In this document: piece by piece, positions 16,394 through 24,772 of the stretch
Position numbering within the stretch: the first letter of the stretch is position 1
Layout of the letters: every line of letters begins with the position of its first letter
Assembly: GCA_018399495.1 (NCBI GenBank)
Contig: JAGYOG010000030.1
Span: 1 to 32,834 of the forward strand
Reading direction: 5' to 3'
DNA from: Sphaerochaeta sp.
Lineage (GTDB): Bacteria > Spirochaetota > Spirochaetia > Sphaerochaetales > Sphaerochaetaceae
Length of the DNA: 32,834 nt
The notes under the pieces: generated by a model
What the model was told of the DNA's origin: nothing
The model's database searches: none
Seen by the model: the letters and a program-made list of their open reading frames with translations, nothing else
Made by a program: the position numbers and the translations under genes

Positions 16394-16400
16394 TGTTCCG
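16386..16400. promoter_or_regulatory. Second KdgR-like site at the uxa operon start
   Basis: TGAAACATTGTTCCG has a complete left arm and centre like the KdgR-type operator and a partly degenerate right arm. It shares ATGAAAC..TGTT with the perfect site at 4416-4430. It covers the predicted transcription start and ATG of the BASS transporter gene, immediately downstream of the -10 box, an ideal place for a repressor. The overlap with coding sequence means chance is possible. Confidence 0.5.
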
Positions 16401-16401
16401 A

Positions 16402-16431
16402 ATGATATCCTTCTCTTTGCTGGACTGTCAA
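16402..16431 (-). promoter_or_regulatory. Promoter of the seven-gene uxa operon
   Basis: On the minus strand a consensus TTGACA (16426-16431) and TATCAT (16402-16407) are 18 bases apart. The predicted transcription start is within a few bases of the ATG at 16393, so the first message would have almost no leader if that start is used. Confidence 0.7.
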
Positions 16432-16445
16432 GGCGGAAAAACCTG

Positions 16446-16454
16446 TGGTATAGT
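16446..16454 (+). promoter_or_regulatory. Extended -10 promoter of the hybrid regulator gene
   Basis: TGGTATAGT is an extended -10 element (TGn plus TATAGT at 16449-16454). Seventeen bases upstream lies the same hexamer that serves the opposite strand as TTGACA, reading TGTCAA in this direction, a poor -35. The start would be near 16461, about 18 bases before the GTG. Confidence 0.55.
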
Positions 16455-16478
16455 AATATCGTTTACGAGGAGGTCGCT

Positions 16479-19400
16479 GTGGGTGCTCACGTGACTAGAC
16501 GAGTTGGATTGGTGTTGGCCTCTATTCATACCGGAGCCTCCAATGAGCTCTGGTCCCAGATTGCAAGCCATTCCCAACGTTCTGGTTTTTCCTTGTTTGT
16601 CTTTCCTGGGGGAAGACTTGAGAACCAGGAGAACCAGGAGTACTTACGTAATGCCATCTACTCTTTGGTAAATACAGATAATCTGGATGGTGTGATCACC
16701 TGGGCCTCTGCCTTGGGTGGGTCCGTCAGTGTCTCAGAGGTACAAGCCTTCTTGGACAATCTTGACGACTTGGTATGTGTTTGCATCGGGATGAAGAAGA
16801 AAGGATGTCCTGGAATCTCCTTTGATGCCTATTCTGGGGTCCAGAGTGTCATGTTGCACTGCATTAGAGAGCATCGTGCGAGGAAGCTTGCCTTTCTCCG
16901 AGGACCGGAGAATCACTATTCTGCGGAGGACCGCTACCGAGCGTATTGCGATACCCTCGACCAAACAAGCCTACTCTTTGACCCTCGATTGGTTAGCGAT
17001 CCTTTCTCCTGGTCAGAGGGAAGAGGGGCGATAGAGCAACTGTTGGAAGAACGCAATCTGGTTCCTGGGAGGGATTTTGACACCCTTGTCTGTGCGAGCG
17101 ATCTTATGATGTTCGATGCAGGGAAATACCTAGAGAGTCTGGGGTATTCAATTCCTGAGGACCTCCGTATTGTAGGCTACAATGACAGCAGGGAAAGTCA
17201 TCTATTGAAGGTTCCTTGTACCACAGCAAGGATGCCGGTTGGTGAATTGGCAAGGATGTCCTGGAACCTTCTCAGTGGTATGCTTGCAGAGGAAGACCCT
17301 TCTTGTTTTGACTTGCTTCTTCCCTCCCAGCCGATTATCAGACAGAGCTGTGGGTGTACCTATTCACTGGGTAGTGAACAACAGGCTCGGCGGGTGGTGG
17401 GGAGCCAGGAACTCTTCCAAGCTTGGGTGATTCAGGTGTTTGATGCGAATGAGGAAGAGCAAGAGCGGATAAAGAGGCTGATCAAGGAAGCCTCCTTACA
17501 ACATGAGAGTGAAGTACTCTCATTAATTGGTCAACTCTCCTACCGGTTCCTAGACCGGGGTGGGGACCCCAGTCTCTTGACTGAAGCCTTGCACTGGTAT
17601 TGTACTTTTTTTGCTACTTTTTCCTTCAAGGTTCTCTGTGGGGGACCAATCAGGGATCTTTTTCTACGCCAGCGGGATTTGGTTGCACATGAACATGCGT
17701 ACCAACGTTCACTACAGGCAAGTATCCTCGATACTTTGAAGTGTGACCTCTTGGGTGTGAGAACCCTCTCAGCCATCCCATCACTCTTGGCAAAGCATCT
17801 AGGAGCACTTGGCCTTGATGCAGGCTATCTTGTCTTGAACGGTGATGAGACACACAATACTTTTATTGGAGGGTATGCTGATTCTCTGGTCATAGAGCGA
17901 AAACAAGAGTTTCCCAAACATCTCTTGTTACCCCAAGGGCTCCTGGACCACCTTGGTCAGGGTGTGCATGTGGTTGAACCGTTATTCATGGACAACCAGC
18001 CACTCGGATATCTCATCCTGAGAACCACGTTGTTCAGCGGGAGTGTCATGGAAGAGCTGCGAACCGCTTTAAGTTCAGCAATCAAGGGAGCCTTTCTCCT
18101 TGATGCCGCCAATCGTGCAAGGGAGGTTGCAGAGAGGGCACAGCGCTCGCGAAGTGAGTTCTTTGCCAATGTTGGGGAAGGACTCAAGACCCCTCTCGAG
18201 ACAATTCTCTCCATCGCGAAGAAGGCTGATGGTGAAATTGGGAAGCAGATAGAGGAGCAGATCCGTTCTGCCACCCACCTCTTGGATCTTTCTCTCTCGC
18301 ACTCCGGTAATCTTGAACTTGAGAACAAGGTCTGCAATCCCATGACGCTGATAACACCTCTGATCACCTCATTTCCTCTTGCATATGAAGGACCGGATGA
18401 GCTACCGGCACTCTGTGTCGATGCAAACCGGTTGATCCAAAGTTTCACCATCATCTGTGAGTATATCCTCAAGGAGTGTGAAACGATGAGGTTGAAGGCT
18501 ACATTGTCGAAAGACGGCCTTCAGTTCGAGTTTGCTTCCTCCTTGGGTACCTGGAAATCTTCAATGGGAAGTCAGGACCCAAGTCTTTCCTTGGCGCAAA
18601 GGATTATTCTGATGGGCCATGGTTCGTTCTCGCTGCAAGATAATGCAGTGGTTGTGCAACTGCCTCTGCCAAGCTTGATGGGTGAGAGCAATCCACCTTC
18701 CTTTGATATCTTGTTTTTCATTGCTGATGATGGTAATGATCTGGTTCCAGAGGTGTTGCGAACTTCCTTTGCTTCCAGTGAGGTGGTGCCAGTGGGAAGT
18801 CTGCAGAGACACGAACTCTCTAAGATCACCGGAGGCATTATTGGCTGGGATGCAGACAATCAAGGAAGGGAGTTCCGACTTCTTCGAACCTTGCTTGCAG
18901 GGCATAACACACTATCTCTGTCTCCAATGGTCTGTCTTCACGCCCCTGAGGGACAACAAAATCTCTCTTCCTCCTTGATGACAACCCACCATCATATTTT
19001 TGATGGTGTTCTGGTCGTGTTGAAAGGAATTCCTGAGGAATCTTTTAAGTTGCTTGCCTTGGATGAGGAGTTCATTGTCCACAGTGATGGGGAAGAGGTA
19101 TTGGATGTTGTAGCCAACCAACCGGTACATTTGATACTTGGCTCACTGTTTGATCCAGTTCTCTATCGGAATATTCGTAAAACCTGTGATGCTCCTATAG
19201 TGGTAATTCGCGAGCGATGGGGAAAAGAGGAAGCGGAACAGCTATCCCTCATTCCTCGTTTGCTCATTGCCCATCAGTGCGTACTAGAGAGCAGTGAGTT
19301 TGGGGAGCGTTTACTCGCGCTCTTGGAGACGGATGAGATGCTTCCTCCTCTCACTGGTGCTTTGGTTAAACGAGCGGCAGTCTACCTCGGTAGGCATGCT

Positions 19401-19670
19401 ACCCAGCAGATCTCACGCTGGCAACTTGCAGAATCGGTGAATGTCAGTGAGGATTACCTGACTCGAATCTTTAAAAAGGAGTTGGGAATAAGTCCTTGGG
19501 ACTACCTCAACAGGCAGCGGGTGTTCCTTGCGACCCAGTTGCTGAGAGAGAGCTCCCTTTCCATCAATGAGGTTGCAAGCCAGACGGGATTTCAGGACCA
19601 AGCGTATTTCTGTAGGGTGTTCAAGAAGATCAAGGGATGTGCCCCGGGGAAGATCCGTTCACAACATTAG
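16479..19670 (+). CDS. Hybrid LacI-type sensor / degenerate histidine-kinase / AraC regulator
   Basis: 1063-residue one-piece regulator. Residues about 1-295 are a periplasmic-binding-protein-like sensor of the LacI/GalR type (VGLVLASIHTGASNELW, GIRIVGYNDS-like LRIVGYNDSRE, ending CGC) without the usual N-terminal DNA-binding helix. About 400-550 is GAF-like. About 555-700 resembles a HisKA dimerisation region, but the H-box reads FFANVGEGLKTPL with Glu567 where the phospho-accepting His should be. A receiver-like region with no clear phospho-acceptor follows. Residues about 965-1063 are an AraC HTH pair (VSEDYLTRIFKKELGISP, INEVASQTGFQDQAYFCRVFKK). No signal peptide, so it is cytoplasmic. 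GTG start with GAGGAGG five bases upstream. It probably senses an imported sugar and controls the ABC/GH105 genes that follow. Confidence 0.9.
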   Translation: MGAHVTRRVGLVLASIHTGASNELWSQIASHSQRSGFSLFVFPGGRLENQENQEYLRNAIYSLVNTDNLDGVITWASALGGSVSVSEVQAFLDNLDDLVCVCIGMKKKGCPGISFDAYSGVQSVMLHCIREHRARKLAFLRGPENHYSAEDRYRAYCDTLDQTSLLFDPRLVSDPFSWSEGRGAIEQLLEERNLVPGRDFDTLVCASDLMMFDAGKYLESLGYSIPEDLRIVGYNDSRESHLLKVPCTTARMPVGELARMSWNLLSGMLAEEDPSCFDLLLPSQPIIRQSCGCTYSLGSEQQARRVVGSQELFQAWVIQVFDANEEEQERIKRLIKEASLQHESEVLSLIGQLSYRFLDRGGDPSLLTEALHWYCTFFATFSFKVLCGGPIRDLFLRQRDLVAHEHAYQRSLQASILDTLKCDLLGVRTLSAIPSLLAKHLGALGLDAGYLVLNGDETHNTFIGGYADSLVIERKQEFPKHLLLPQGLLDHLGQGVHVVEPLFMDNQPLGYLILRTTLFSGSVMEELRTALSSAIKGAFLLDAANRAREVAERAQRSRSEFFANVGEGLKTPLETILSIAKKADGEIGKQIEEQIRSATHLLDLSLSHSGNLELENKVCNPMTLITPLITSFPLAYEGPDELPALCVDANRLIQSFTIICEYILKECETMRLKATLSKDGLQFEFASSLGTWKSSMGSQDPSLSLAQRIILMGHGSFSLQDNAVVVQLPLPSLMGESNPPSFDILFFIADDGNDLVPEVLRTSFASSEVVPVGSLQRHELSKITGGIIGWDADNQGREFRLLRTLLAGHNTLSLSPMVCLHAPEGQQNLSSSLMTTHHHIFDGVLVVLKGIPEESFKLLALDEEFIVHSDGEEVLDVVANQPVHLILGSLFDPVLYRNIRKTCDAPIVVIRERWGKEEAEQLSLIPRLLIAHQCVLESSEFGERLLALLETDEMLPPLTGALVKRAAVYLGRHATQQISRWQLAESVNVSEDYLTRIFKKELGISPWDYLNRQRVFLATQLLRESSLSINEVASQTGFQDQAYFCRVFKKIKGCAPGKIRSQH

Positions 19671-19876
19671 TAATGAGCGAAAATACCATTTGATAATCTC
19701 TCGTTTTCCTGCAATTCCCGTATAGTTCGGTATGTACTGGAGAAATCTTCAGCAACAAATTCTGTCGAGAAAATTTACTCAATACATGCATATCTGTGTA
19801 AAAGGTCGGAAAAGTACAAGAGACGCTCTGCATAATCTTGCACTCTTGGTCCTATGCTGAGAGGGTGAGGTTGCAA
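19671..19876 (+). other. Intergenic region upstream of the sugar ABC operon
   Basis: 206 bases of AT-rich, non-coding sequence between the AraC-type regulator and the first permease. It should hold the ABC operon promoter and the regulator's site. CATAAT at 19831-19836 could be a -10 box but has no good -35. Two GAGAAA-containing stretches (19740 and 19767) lie 27 bases apart. Nothing here is strong enough to call. Confidence 0.4.
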
Positions 19877-20800
19877 ATGGCAGAAAGAACGGCAAAACAG
19901 CAATTGCTACGTGATATCAAGCGACATAAATCAGTCTATGCTTTGCTTGCAATTCCTTTAATCTACTACATTATCTTCAAATATGTACCGATATTCAACG
20001 GACAGATTGCCTTCAAAAAGTATATGGCCTTGGATGGGGTGCTTGGTAGCCAGTGGATAGGATTTGAGCACTTTAAGACCTTCATCAACTCCTATTATTT
20101 TGTTGAGTTGCTCAGGAACACCCTGATGTACAGTTTTGGGAAGTTGGTTTTCAGTCTTCCCCTTGCAATCATCCTTGCAATTGCTATCTACGAGAGCAAC
20201 CGTCCCATTTTACGTAAAACAGTACAAACACTTGCCTATCTCCCACACTTTCTCTCGTGGGTCATCATGTACGGCATCCTGCTCGCCCTATTGGCACCGG
20301 GAGATGGCATTGTAAATGACACTATCAAGCTGCTTGGTGGCAAACCCATTGATTTCTTGACCAATACTGATGCTTTTCCCTGGATTGTCATACTCAGTGA
20401 TGCATGGAAGGAAATGGGGTGGAGTGCCATTATCTTCATTGCTGCCCTGATGGGCATTGATCCCTCCCTCTTTGAGGCAGCCTTGGTGGAGGGCGCCAAC
20501 TCCTGGCAACGGGTACGGTATATTACGCTTCCCTCAATTCGCCCTGTCATCGTTATCGTGGTCCTGCTCCGATTGGGAACCATCCTGGATGCGGGCTTCA
20601 ACCAAATCTTCATGTTGTATTCGACACCGGTGTATTCGGTTGCCGATATCATCGATACCTGGGTCTATCGTCAAGGCTTGCTGGAGTTCCAGTTTGGTCT
20701 TGCCACCGCAGTCGGGCTGTTCAAGGGGGTCATCGGGATGTTCCTCATCCTTGGTTCCAACCGTCTGGTCAAACGCTTCGGCGGAAACTCATTGTTCTAG
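19877..20800 (+). CDS. Sugar ABC transporter permease, LplB/YteP type
   Basis: 307-residue inner-membrane permease with about six hydrophobic segments. The LplB-type N terminus is present (SVYALLAIPLIYYIIFKYVPIFNGQIAFKKY). The EAA loop reads FEAALVEGANSWQRVRYITLPSIRP, followed by the family's VIVVLLRLGTILDAGFNQIFMLYSTPVYSVADIIDTWVYRQG. This subfamily imports plant-polysaccharide oligosaccharides, often pectin fragments. An upstream TTG at 19838 keeps the frame open, but ATG 19877 has GGTGAGG six bases before it and is preferred. It is the first gene of a four-gene unit with the second permease, binding protein and GH105 hydrolase; the ATPase is not encoded nearby, so a shared MsmX-like ATPase is probable. 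Confidence 0.93.
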   Translation: MAERTAKQQLLRDIKRHKSVYALLAIPLIYYIIFKYVPIFNGQIAFKKYMALDGVLGSQWIGFEHFKTFINSYYFVELLRNTLMYSFGKLVFSLPLAIILAIAIYESNRPILRKTVQTLAYLPHFLSWVIMYGILLALLAPGDGIVNDTIKLLGGKPIDFLTNTDAFPWIVILSDAWKEMGWSAIIFIAALMGIDPSLFEAALVEGANSWQRVRYITLPSIRPVIVIVVLLRLGTILDAGFNQIFMLYSTPVYSVADIIDTWVYRQGLLEFQFGLATAVGLFKGVIGMFLILGSNRLVKRFGGNSLF

Positions 20801-20810
20801 GAGGCCGGAG

Positions 20811-21731
20811 ATGAAAAAAATTGGAACCAGAAGAAAAGGAAGATTCACTTCTGTAGCGATTAGACCCACAGCGGCTGACCACAGCTTCAACTTCTTGGTG
20901 GATCTCTTTTTGGGTTTGCTCCTGCTGATCATTGCAATCCCGCTTTGGAGTACCATTACCCTCTCATTCAGGCCTAATGACTACATTGGTAATAACCTGG
21001 AAGGTATGTTCCTGATGCCTTGGAAGTGGTCGACTTCCGCCTATGAGGCATTGTTGGGGAATGCAGGATTCCTGCTTGCCTTCGGCAACAGTGTAAAGAT
21101 ATTGATTGGTGGGGTAGCAAGCGCTTTGTTGCTTACCATACCCCTTGCATATGTACTGTCCATTCCAACCCTTCCTGGAAGGCGATACCTGAATATGCTC
21201 GTCATCGTTCCCTACGTTTTCAACGTTGGTATGATTCCAACCTATCTGTTGGTCACCAATATTGGGTTGATCGACAAGTTGCCGGCTGTCTACATCCCGG
21301 TAGCGATCAGCACCTACAACTGTCTGATCATGCGATCCTTCTTCGAGGGGATTCCCAACGAACTGAAGGAGTCTGCACGTATTGACGGGGCATCGGAGAT
21401 TCAAGTTCTCTTGAGGATTATCTTGCCCCTCTCAAAAGCGATCATCATGACCATTGGTTTGTTCTATGGAGTTTCCTTCTGGAACAACTTTTTCCACGCA
21501 ATGCTCTACCTCAATAGTAATGCATTGCAGCCTCTTCCGATTCTACTCAGGAACATACTGATGGCAAGTGGAATGAATGAATATGTGGAGGTAAGTGCCT
21601 TCGGGGATGCCCCGATTGCAGCAATCAAGGCTGCCTCGGTCTTTATGAGTGCCATACCGATGGTAGCTGCATATCCATTTATCCAGAAGTATTTTACCAA
21701 GGGAACATTGCTGGGAAGTGTAAAAGGTTAA
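20811..21731 (+). CDS. Sugar ABC transporter permease, YtcP/AraQ type
   Basis: 306-residue partner permease. Seen: an N-terminal membrane segment (FNFLVDLFLGLLLLIIAIPLW), SFRPNDYIG, and the EAA loop LKESARIDGASEIQVLLRIILPLSKA. The C-terminal FIQKYFTKGTLLGSVKG is the usual ending of YtcP/LplC-type permeases. A longer frame opens at 20457 inside the preceding gene; ATG 20811 is the start because TAGGAGG, overlapping the upstream stop, lies six bases before it. It forms the heterodimeric channel with the 19877-20800 product. Confidence 0.94.
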   Translation: MKKIGTRRKGRFTSVAIRPTAADHSFNFLVDLFLGLLLLIIAIPLWSTITLSFRPNDYIGNNLEGMFLMPWKWSTSAYEALLGNAGFLLAFGNSVKILIGGVASALLLTIPLAYVLSIPTLPGRRYLNMLVIVPYVFNVGMIPTYLLVTNIGLIDKLPAVYIPVAISTYNCLIMRSFFEGIPNELKESARIDGASEIQVLLRIILPLSKAIIMTIGLFYGVSFWNNFFHAMLYLNSNALQPLPILLRNILMASGMNEYVEVSAFGDAPIAAIKAASVFMSAIPMVAAYPFIQKYFTKGTLLGSVKG

Positions 21732-21791
21732 GACGCTTTTCTGCTCTGAATGATTTTAATTGGATTTGGTAATTCATAAGGAGGATTAGCC

Positions 21792-23369
21792 ATGAAGAAA
21801 CAGTATTTCGTATGCATCGCACTTATTGCGTTGCTCTCTTTCGGTTCCCTGCCCTTATTCAGCCAGGGAACCAAAGATGCTGCAGTAGATGGTCCTATGA
21901 CTATTGATCTGTGGTATGGCGCTGCGGTTACCGAAGCTGGGCCACCCCCGGCCGATTGGGTAGGGTTTGACATCATCAAGGAGAAGTTGAACATCGATCT
22001 GAAGCTTACAACGCTTCCCTCCAATGAGAGTGACCAGGACGTAAAGATTCAGGCTGCTGCTGCGGCAAACAATCTCCCCGACCTGTTTATGGTTCGCCGC
22101 GATGTTTTGACCCGTCTGGTTCCCCAGGGTCTGGTTGCTCCAGTTGATGATTTGTATGAGAAGATGCCCACCCGCACGGCAACCCACTACAACGAGGTAA
22201 GCCGAAACCATGCAAAGTTTGGTGGAAAGAGCTATGGTCTGGCTGACCCCGGTTCGATCGTCAAGAATGAAGGTCTGTTGATTCGCAAGGACTGGTTGGA
22301 TAATCTCGGTTTGAGTGTTCCCACCACCACTGATGAGTTGCTTGCTGTCATGCGAGCCTTCACCTTTGATGACCCTGATGGCAATGGAAAGCATGACACC
22401 TATGGCTATGGGGCTTTCCAGGAAGTCAACAACTACGAAGCATGGCCCGGTCGTCGCTTGCAGCCGATCCTTGGTGCATTCGGGGTTGAAGGTACTTGGG
22501 ACATGACCTCTGATAGTGCAGGCCTGAACATTCTCAAGCCTGAATTCTATGATGCCATGGCATATCTCAAGAAGATGGCTGATGAAGGAATCATTGATCC
22601 AAACTGGCTTGCCTACAAGAAGGATGATTTCCGTGCTGCTTGGAAGCAGGGTCGTTTTGGGATTATGAGAGAGCAGAATGCTGCTTTCGCTGCTCAGTCC
22701 AACTATGCTCCATTTGACAAGAACTTCCCTGATGGTGAGTGGGTGATCATGGATCCCGTCGAAGGCCCCAAGGGACATGCTTCGATTGGACCTTACACTG
22801 CAGGGTTCCGTATCTATGCCATTAGTGCAAAAGCAGTTGAGGAAGGAAAGAAGGACAAGATTGCCGAACTGCTTGAGTGGATGGCATCTGATGAAGGTTA
22901 CTTCTTGCTTGGTTGGGGCGTCGAGGGTGTGAACTACACCAAGGATGCAAATGGTGTTCCTGTTGCTAATGGTCTACCTAACCCTGATTTGGCTTTCAGC
23001 GGCCCAGTTGGTCAGACCGTGACACAGTTACGGAACATGGTCTTCTATAACGGTGATATCGAGTTGTATGCCCGTTATCCGAAGTACACCACTGCTACCA
23101 GTAAAAAGGAAATGTCTGCACTTGAGGTACTGCGTAAGATGCAGACCAAAGAGTGGACCCCAGCTGTTGGTTCTGACATGCTTCCGATTCCTAATGCTGA
23201 CTTGAAGCGTTTTTACGAACAGGGCCTAAGTGAGTTCATCACTGGAAAGCGCACGCTTACCAGGACAAACTGGAATACTTGGCTTGCTGAGTTCAAGAAA
23301 CTCGGTGGACAGGATTGGAATGACAAGGGCGTTGCCTTTGCCAAGGAGAACAACTTGTTGAATGAGTAG
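21792..23369 (+). CDS. Sugar ABC transporter substrate-binding protein, LplA type
   Basis: 525-residue exported binding protein. The signal peptide (MKKQYFVCIALIALLSFG to about SLPLFSQG) has no lipobox cysteine, so the mature protein is probably soluble in the periplasm. Seen: the extracellular solute-binding fold with DLWYGAAVTEAGPPP, NNLPDLFMVRRD, KSYGLADPGS, the loop DDPDGNGKHDTYGYG common in LplA-like proteins (calcium-type loop), and aromatic-rich ligand regions. The length is typical for LplA/YtcQ proteins, larger than ordinary maltose-type receptors. An AAGGAGG ribosome site lies shortly before ATG 21792. With GH105 next to it, unsaturated (rhamno)galacturonan di- or oligosaccharides are the likely cargo. 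Confidence 0.93.
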   Translation: MKKQYFVCIALIALLSFGSLPLFSQGTKDAAVDGPMTIDLWYGAAVTEAGPPPADWVGFDIIKEKLNIDLKLTTLPSNESDQDVKIQAAAAANNLPDLFMVRRDVLTRLVPQGLVAPVDDLYEKMPTRTATHYNEVSRNHAKFGGKSYGLADPGSIVKNEGLLIRKDWLDNLGLSVPTTTDELLAVMRAFTFDDPDGNGKHDTYGYGAFQEVNNYEAWPGRRLQPILGAFGVEGTWDMTSDSAGLNILKPEFYDAMAYLKKMADEGIIDPNWLAYKKDDFRAAWKQGRFGIMREQNAAFAAQSNYAPFDKNFPDGEWVIMDPVEGPKGHASIGPYTAGFRIYAISAKAVEEGKKDKIAELLEWMASDEGYFLLGWGVEGVNYTKDANGVPVANGLPNPDLAFSGPVGQTVTQLRNMVFYNGDIELYARYPKYTTATSKKEMSALEVLRKMQTKEWTPAVGSDMLPIPNADLKRFYEQGLSEFITGKRTLTRTNWNTWLAEFKKLGGQDWNDKGVAFAKENNLLNE

Positions 23370-23385
23370 GTGTGAAGAGACATGG

Positions 23386-23415
23386 TTCCGGCTGCCGAGT
23401 ATTAGGCAGCCGGAA
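23386..23415 (+). other. Intercistronic hairpin after the binding-protein gene
   Basis: TTCCGGCTGCC (23386-23396) and GGCAGCCGGAA (23405-23415) form a perfect 11-pair stem with an eight-base loop. No T run follows, so it is more likely a stabilising or partially terminating stem-loop that keeps binding-protein mRNA in excess over the downstream hydrolase than a full terminator. Confidence 0.7.
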
Positions 23416-23443
23416 GATTTGGCACGAACATGAGGAATGAAGC

Positions 23444-24544
23444 ATGATGGACAGGGGTGAACGCCTTTCGTTGAAACTAGCTGAAAGTGTGGTTTCACGC
23501 TACAAACCTTCACAGATGCGATGGCATTATGAGCATGGGCTTGTGATACAAAGTTGTTTGCTGGTTGGAGAAGCCTACGACCGAAAAGAGATGTTCCAGT
23601 GGGCCTATGAGATGTATGATCCCATGGTTGGAAAGGATGGCCAGATCGCCACTTATCGGCTAGGAGAGTACAACCTGGACCAGATAAACGCTGGAAGGAA
23701 CCTTTTCGCTCTGTATGATAAAACGAAGGAGAAGCGCTTTCTACAGGCAGCTCAATTGCTCAAGAGTCAGTTAAATTCCCATCCCAAGACTCTTTCAGGT
23801 GTATTCTGGCATAAGGAGATCTATCCTTGGCAGATTTGGCTGGATGGGGTATATATGCAGGGTCCATTCAATGCACAGTTTTGCAAGGTAAGTGGTGATA
23901 CGGCAGGGTTCGATGATACGGTGGAACAGGTAATAAAGGTTTATCAGACGCTTAGGGACTCGAAAACTGGCTTGCTTTATCATGCGTATGATGAATCACG
24001 GGGACAGCGATGGTCAGATGTAGAAACCGGTCTTTCTCCCCATTTCTGGGGTAGGGCGATCGGGTGGTACTGCATGGCTATTCTCGATATCCTCGACTTC
24101 CTTCCTGAAACACATCCTAAGCGTGGGGAACTGGGCCGGATTCTTACCCAGGTTCTTGACTCATTGCTCCCCTATCAAAGTGAGAGTGGGATGTGGTACC
24201 AAGTGATGGACAGAAGCGAAGTGGAAGAAAATTATCTTGAGACATCCTGTTCCAGCATGTTTGCCTACAGTCTACTGAAAGCGGTTCGTGTAGGTATCAG
24301 CAACAATGAGACATATAGAAAGCAAGCCATGCATGCAATTGAGGATATCAGTGCCCGGTATCTGAGAGAAGATAAGAAAGGACAACTCCATTTAGGAGGC
24401 ATCTGTTCTGTGGCAGGTCTGGGAGGGAATCCGTATCGTAATGGTTCAATGCACTACTATGTGTGTGAACCAGTGGTGGAGGATGATTTCAAGGGATTAG
24501 GATCCTATATCCTAGCTTGTTTGGAAGCTGAACAAACTATATAG
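23444..24544 (+). CDS. GH105 unsaturated rhamnogalacturonyl/glycuronyl hydrolase
   Basis: 366-residue glycoside hydrolase of family 105 (YteR/YesR). It removes the 4,5-unsaturated uronic acid left by pectate or rhamnogalacturonan lyases, by hydration of the double bond. Seen: the alpha6/alpha6-barrel pattern with MRWHYEHGLVIQS, EYNLDQINAGRNLF (Asp79), the hallmark catalytic block WQIWLDGVYMQGPF (Asp134), WGRAIGWYCMAILD, and the late EDDFKGLGSYILA. There is no signal peptide, so it works in the cytoplasm on imported oligosaccharides. GAGGA lies seven bases before ATG 23444; ATG 23447 follows directly. It is the last gene of the ABC unit and ends before a hairpin. Confidence 0.95.
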   Translation: MMDRGERLSLKLAESVVSRYKPSQMRWHYEHGLVIQSCLLVGEAYDRKEMFQWAYEMYDPMVGKDGQIATYRLGEYNLDQINAGRNLFALYDKTKEKRFLQAAQLLKSQLNSHPKTLSGVFWHKEIYPWQIWLDGVYMQGPFNAQFCKVSGDTAGFDDTVEQVIKVYQTLRDSKTGLLYHAYDESRGQRWSDVETGLSPHFWGRAIGWYCMAILDILDFLPETHPKRGELGRILTQVLDSLLPYQSESGMWYQVMDRSEVEENYLETSCSSMFAYSLLKAVRVGISNNETYRKQAMHAIEDISARYLREDKKGQLHLGGICSVAGLGGNPYRNGSMHYYVCEPVVEDDFKGLGSYILACLEAEQTI

Positions 24545-24566
24545 CCAAGGTATTGTGCTTACCGTT

Positions 24567-24600
24567 GAGCCCCCGGTGATACAAATCGGGGGTTCTCTAT
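24567..24600 (+). terminator. Terminator of the sugar ABC / GH105 unit
   Basis: GAGCCCCCG (24567-24575) pairs with CGGGGGTTCTC (from 24587) in a nine-pair GC-rich stem including one G-T. The following sequence is T-rich (CTATCTTC) but not a pure T run. Located about 22 bases after the GH105 stop. Confidence 0.7.
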
Positions 24601-24612
24601 CTTCAGAAGAAT

Positions 24613-24626
24613 TTCTATATATAGAA
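24613..24626. promoter_or_regulatory. 14-base perfect palindrome upstream of the nucleoside operon
   Basis: TTCTATATATAGAA is a perfect inverted repeat about 70 bases upstream of the -35 box of the nucleoside-binding protein promoter. It could be a regulator site or simply an AT-rich stretch; no matching regulator gene was seen. Confidence 0.3.
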
Positions 24627-24694
24627 GAAAAAACAACTGTTTCTTGCTCAATGGTTTGTCTTGAATCAATACTTCCTGTGGGCGGTTTCTTTAT

Positions 24695-24723
24695 TTGACA
24701 ACGGTACAAGGTGAATGTAGAAT
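24695..24723 (+). promoter_or_regulatory. Strong promoter of the nucleoside transport operon
   Basis: Consensus TTGACA (24695-24700) and TAGAAT (24718-24723) with exactly 17 bases between. Transcription would start near 24730, giving a leader of about 43 bases before ATG 24773. Confidence 0.75.
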
Positions 24724-24772
24724 GAATTTACATAGTTTTTTGTGCATGATCACAAAAATAGGAGAAGACAGT

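Noticed and set aside
19740..19774. Direct repeat of GAGAAA-type stretches as an AraC binding site
   Set aside because: Only six to seven bases repeat in an AT-rich region with 27-base spacing; too weak to support.
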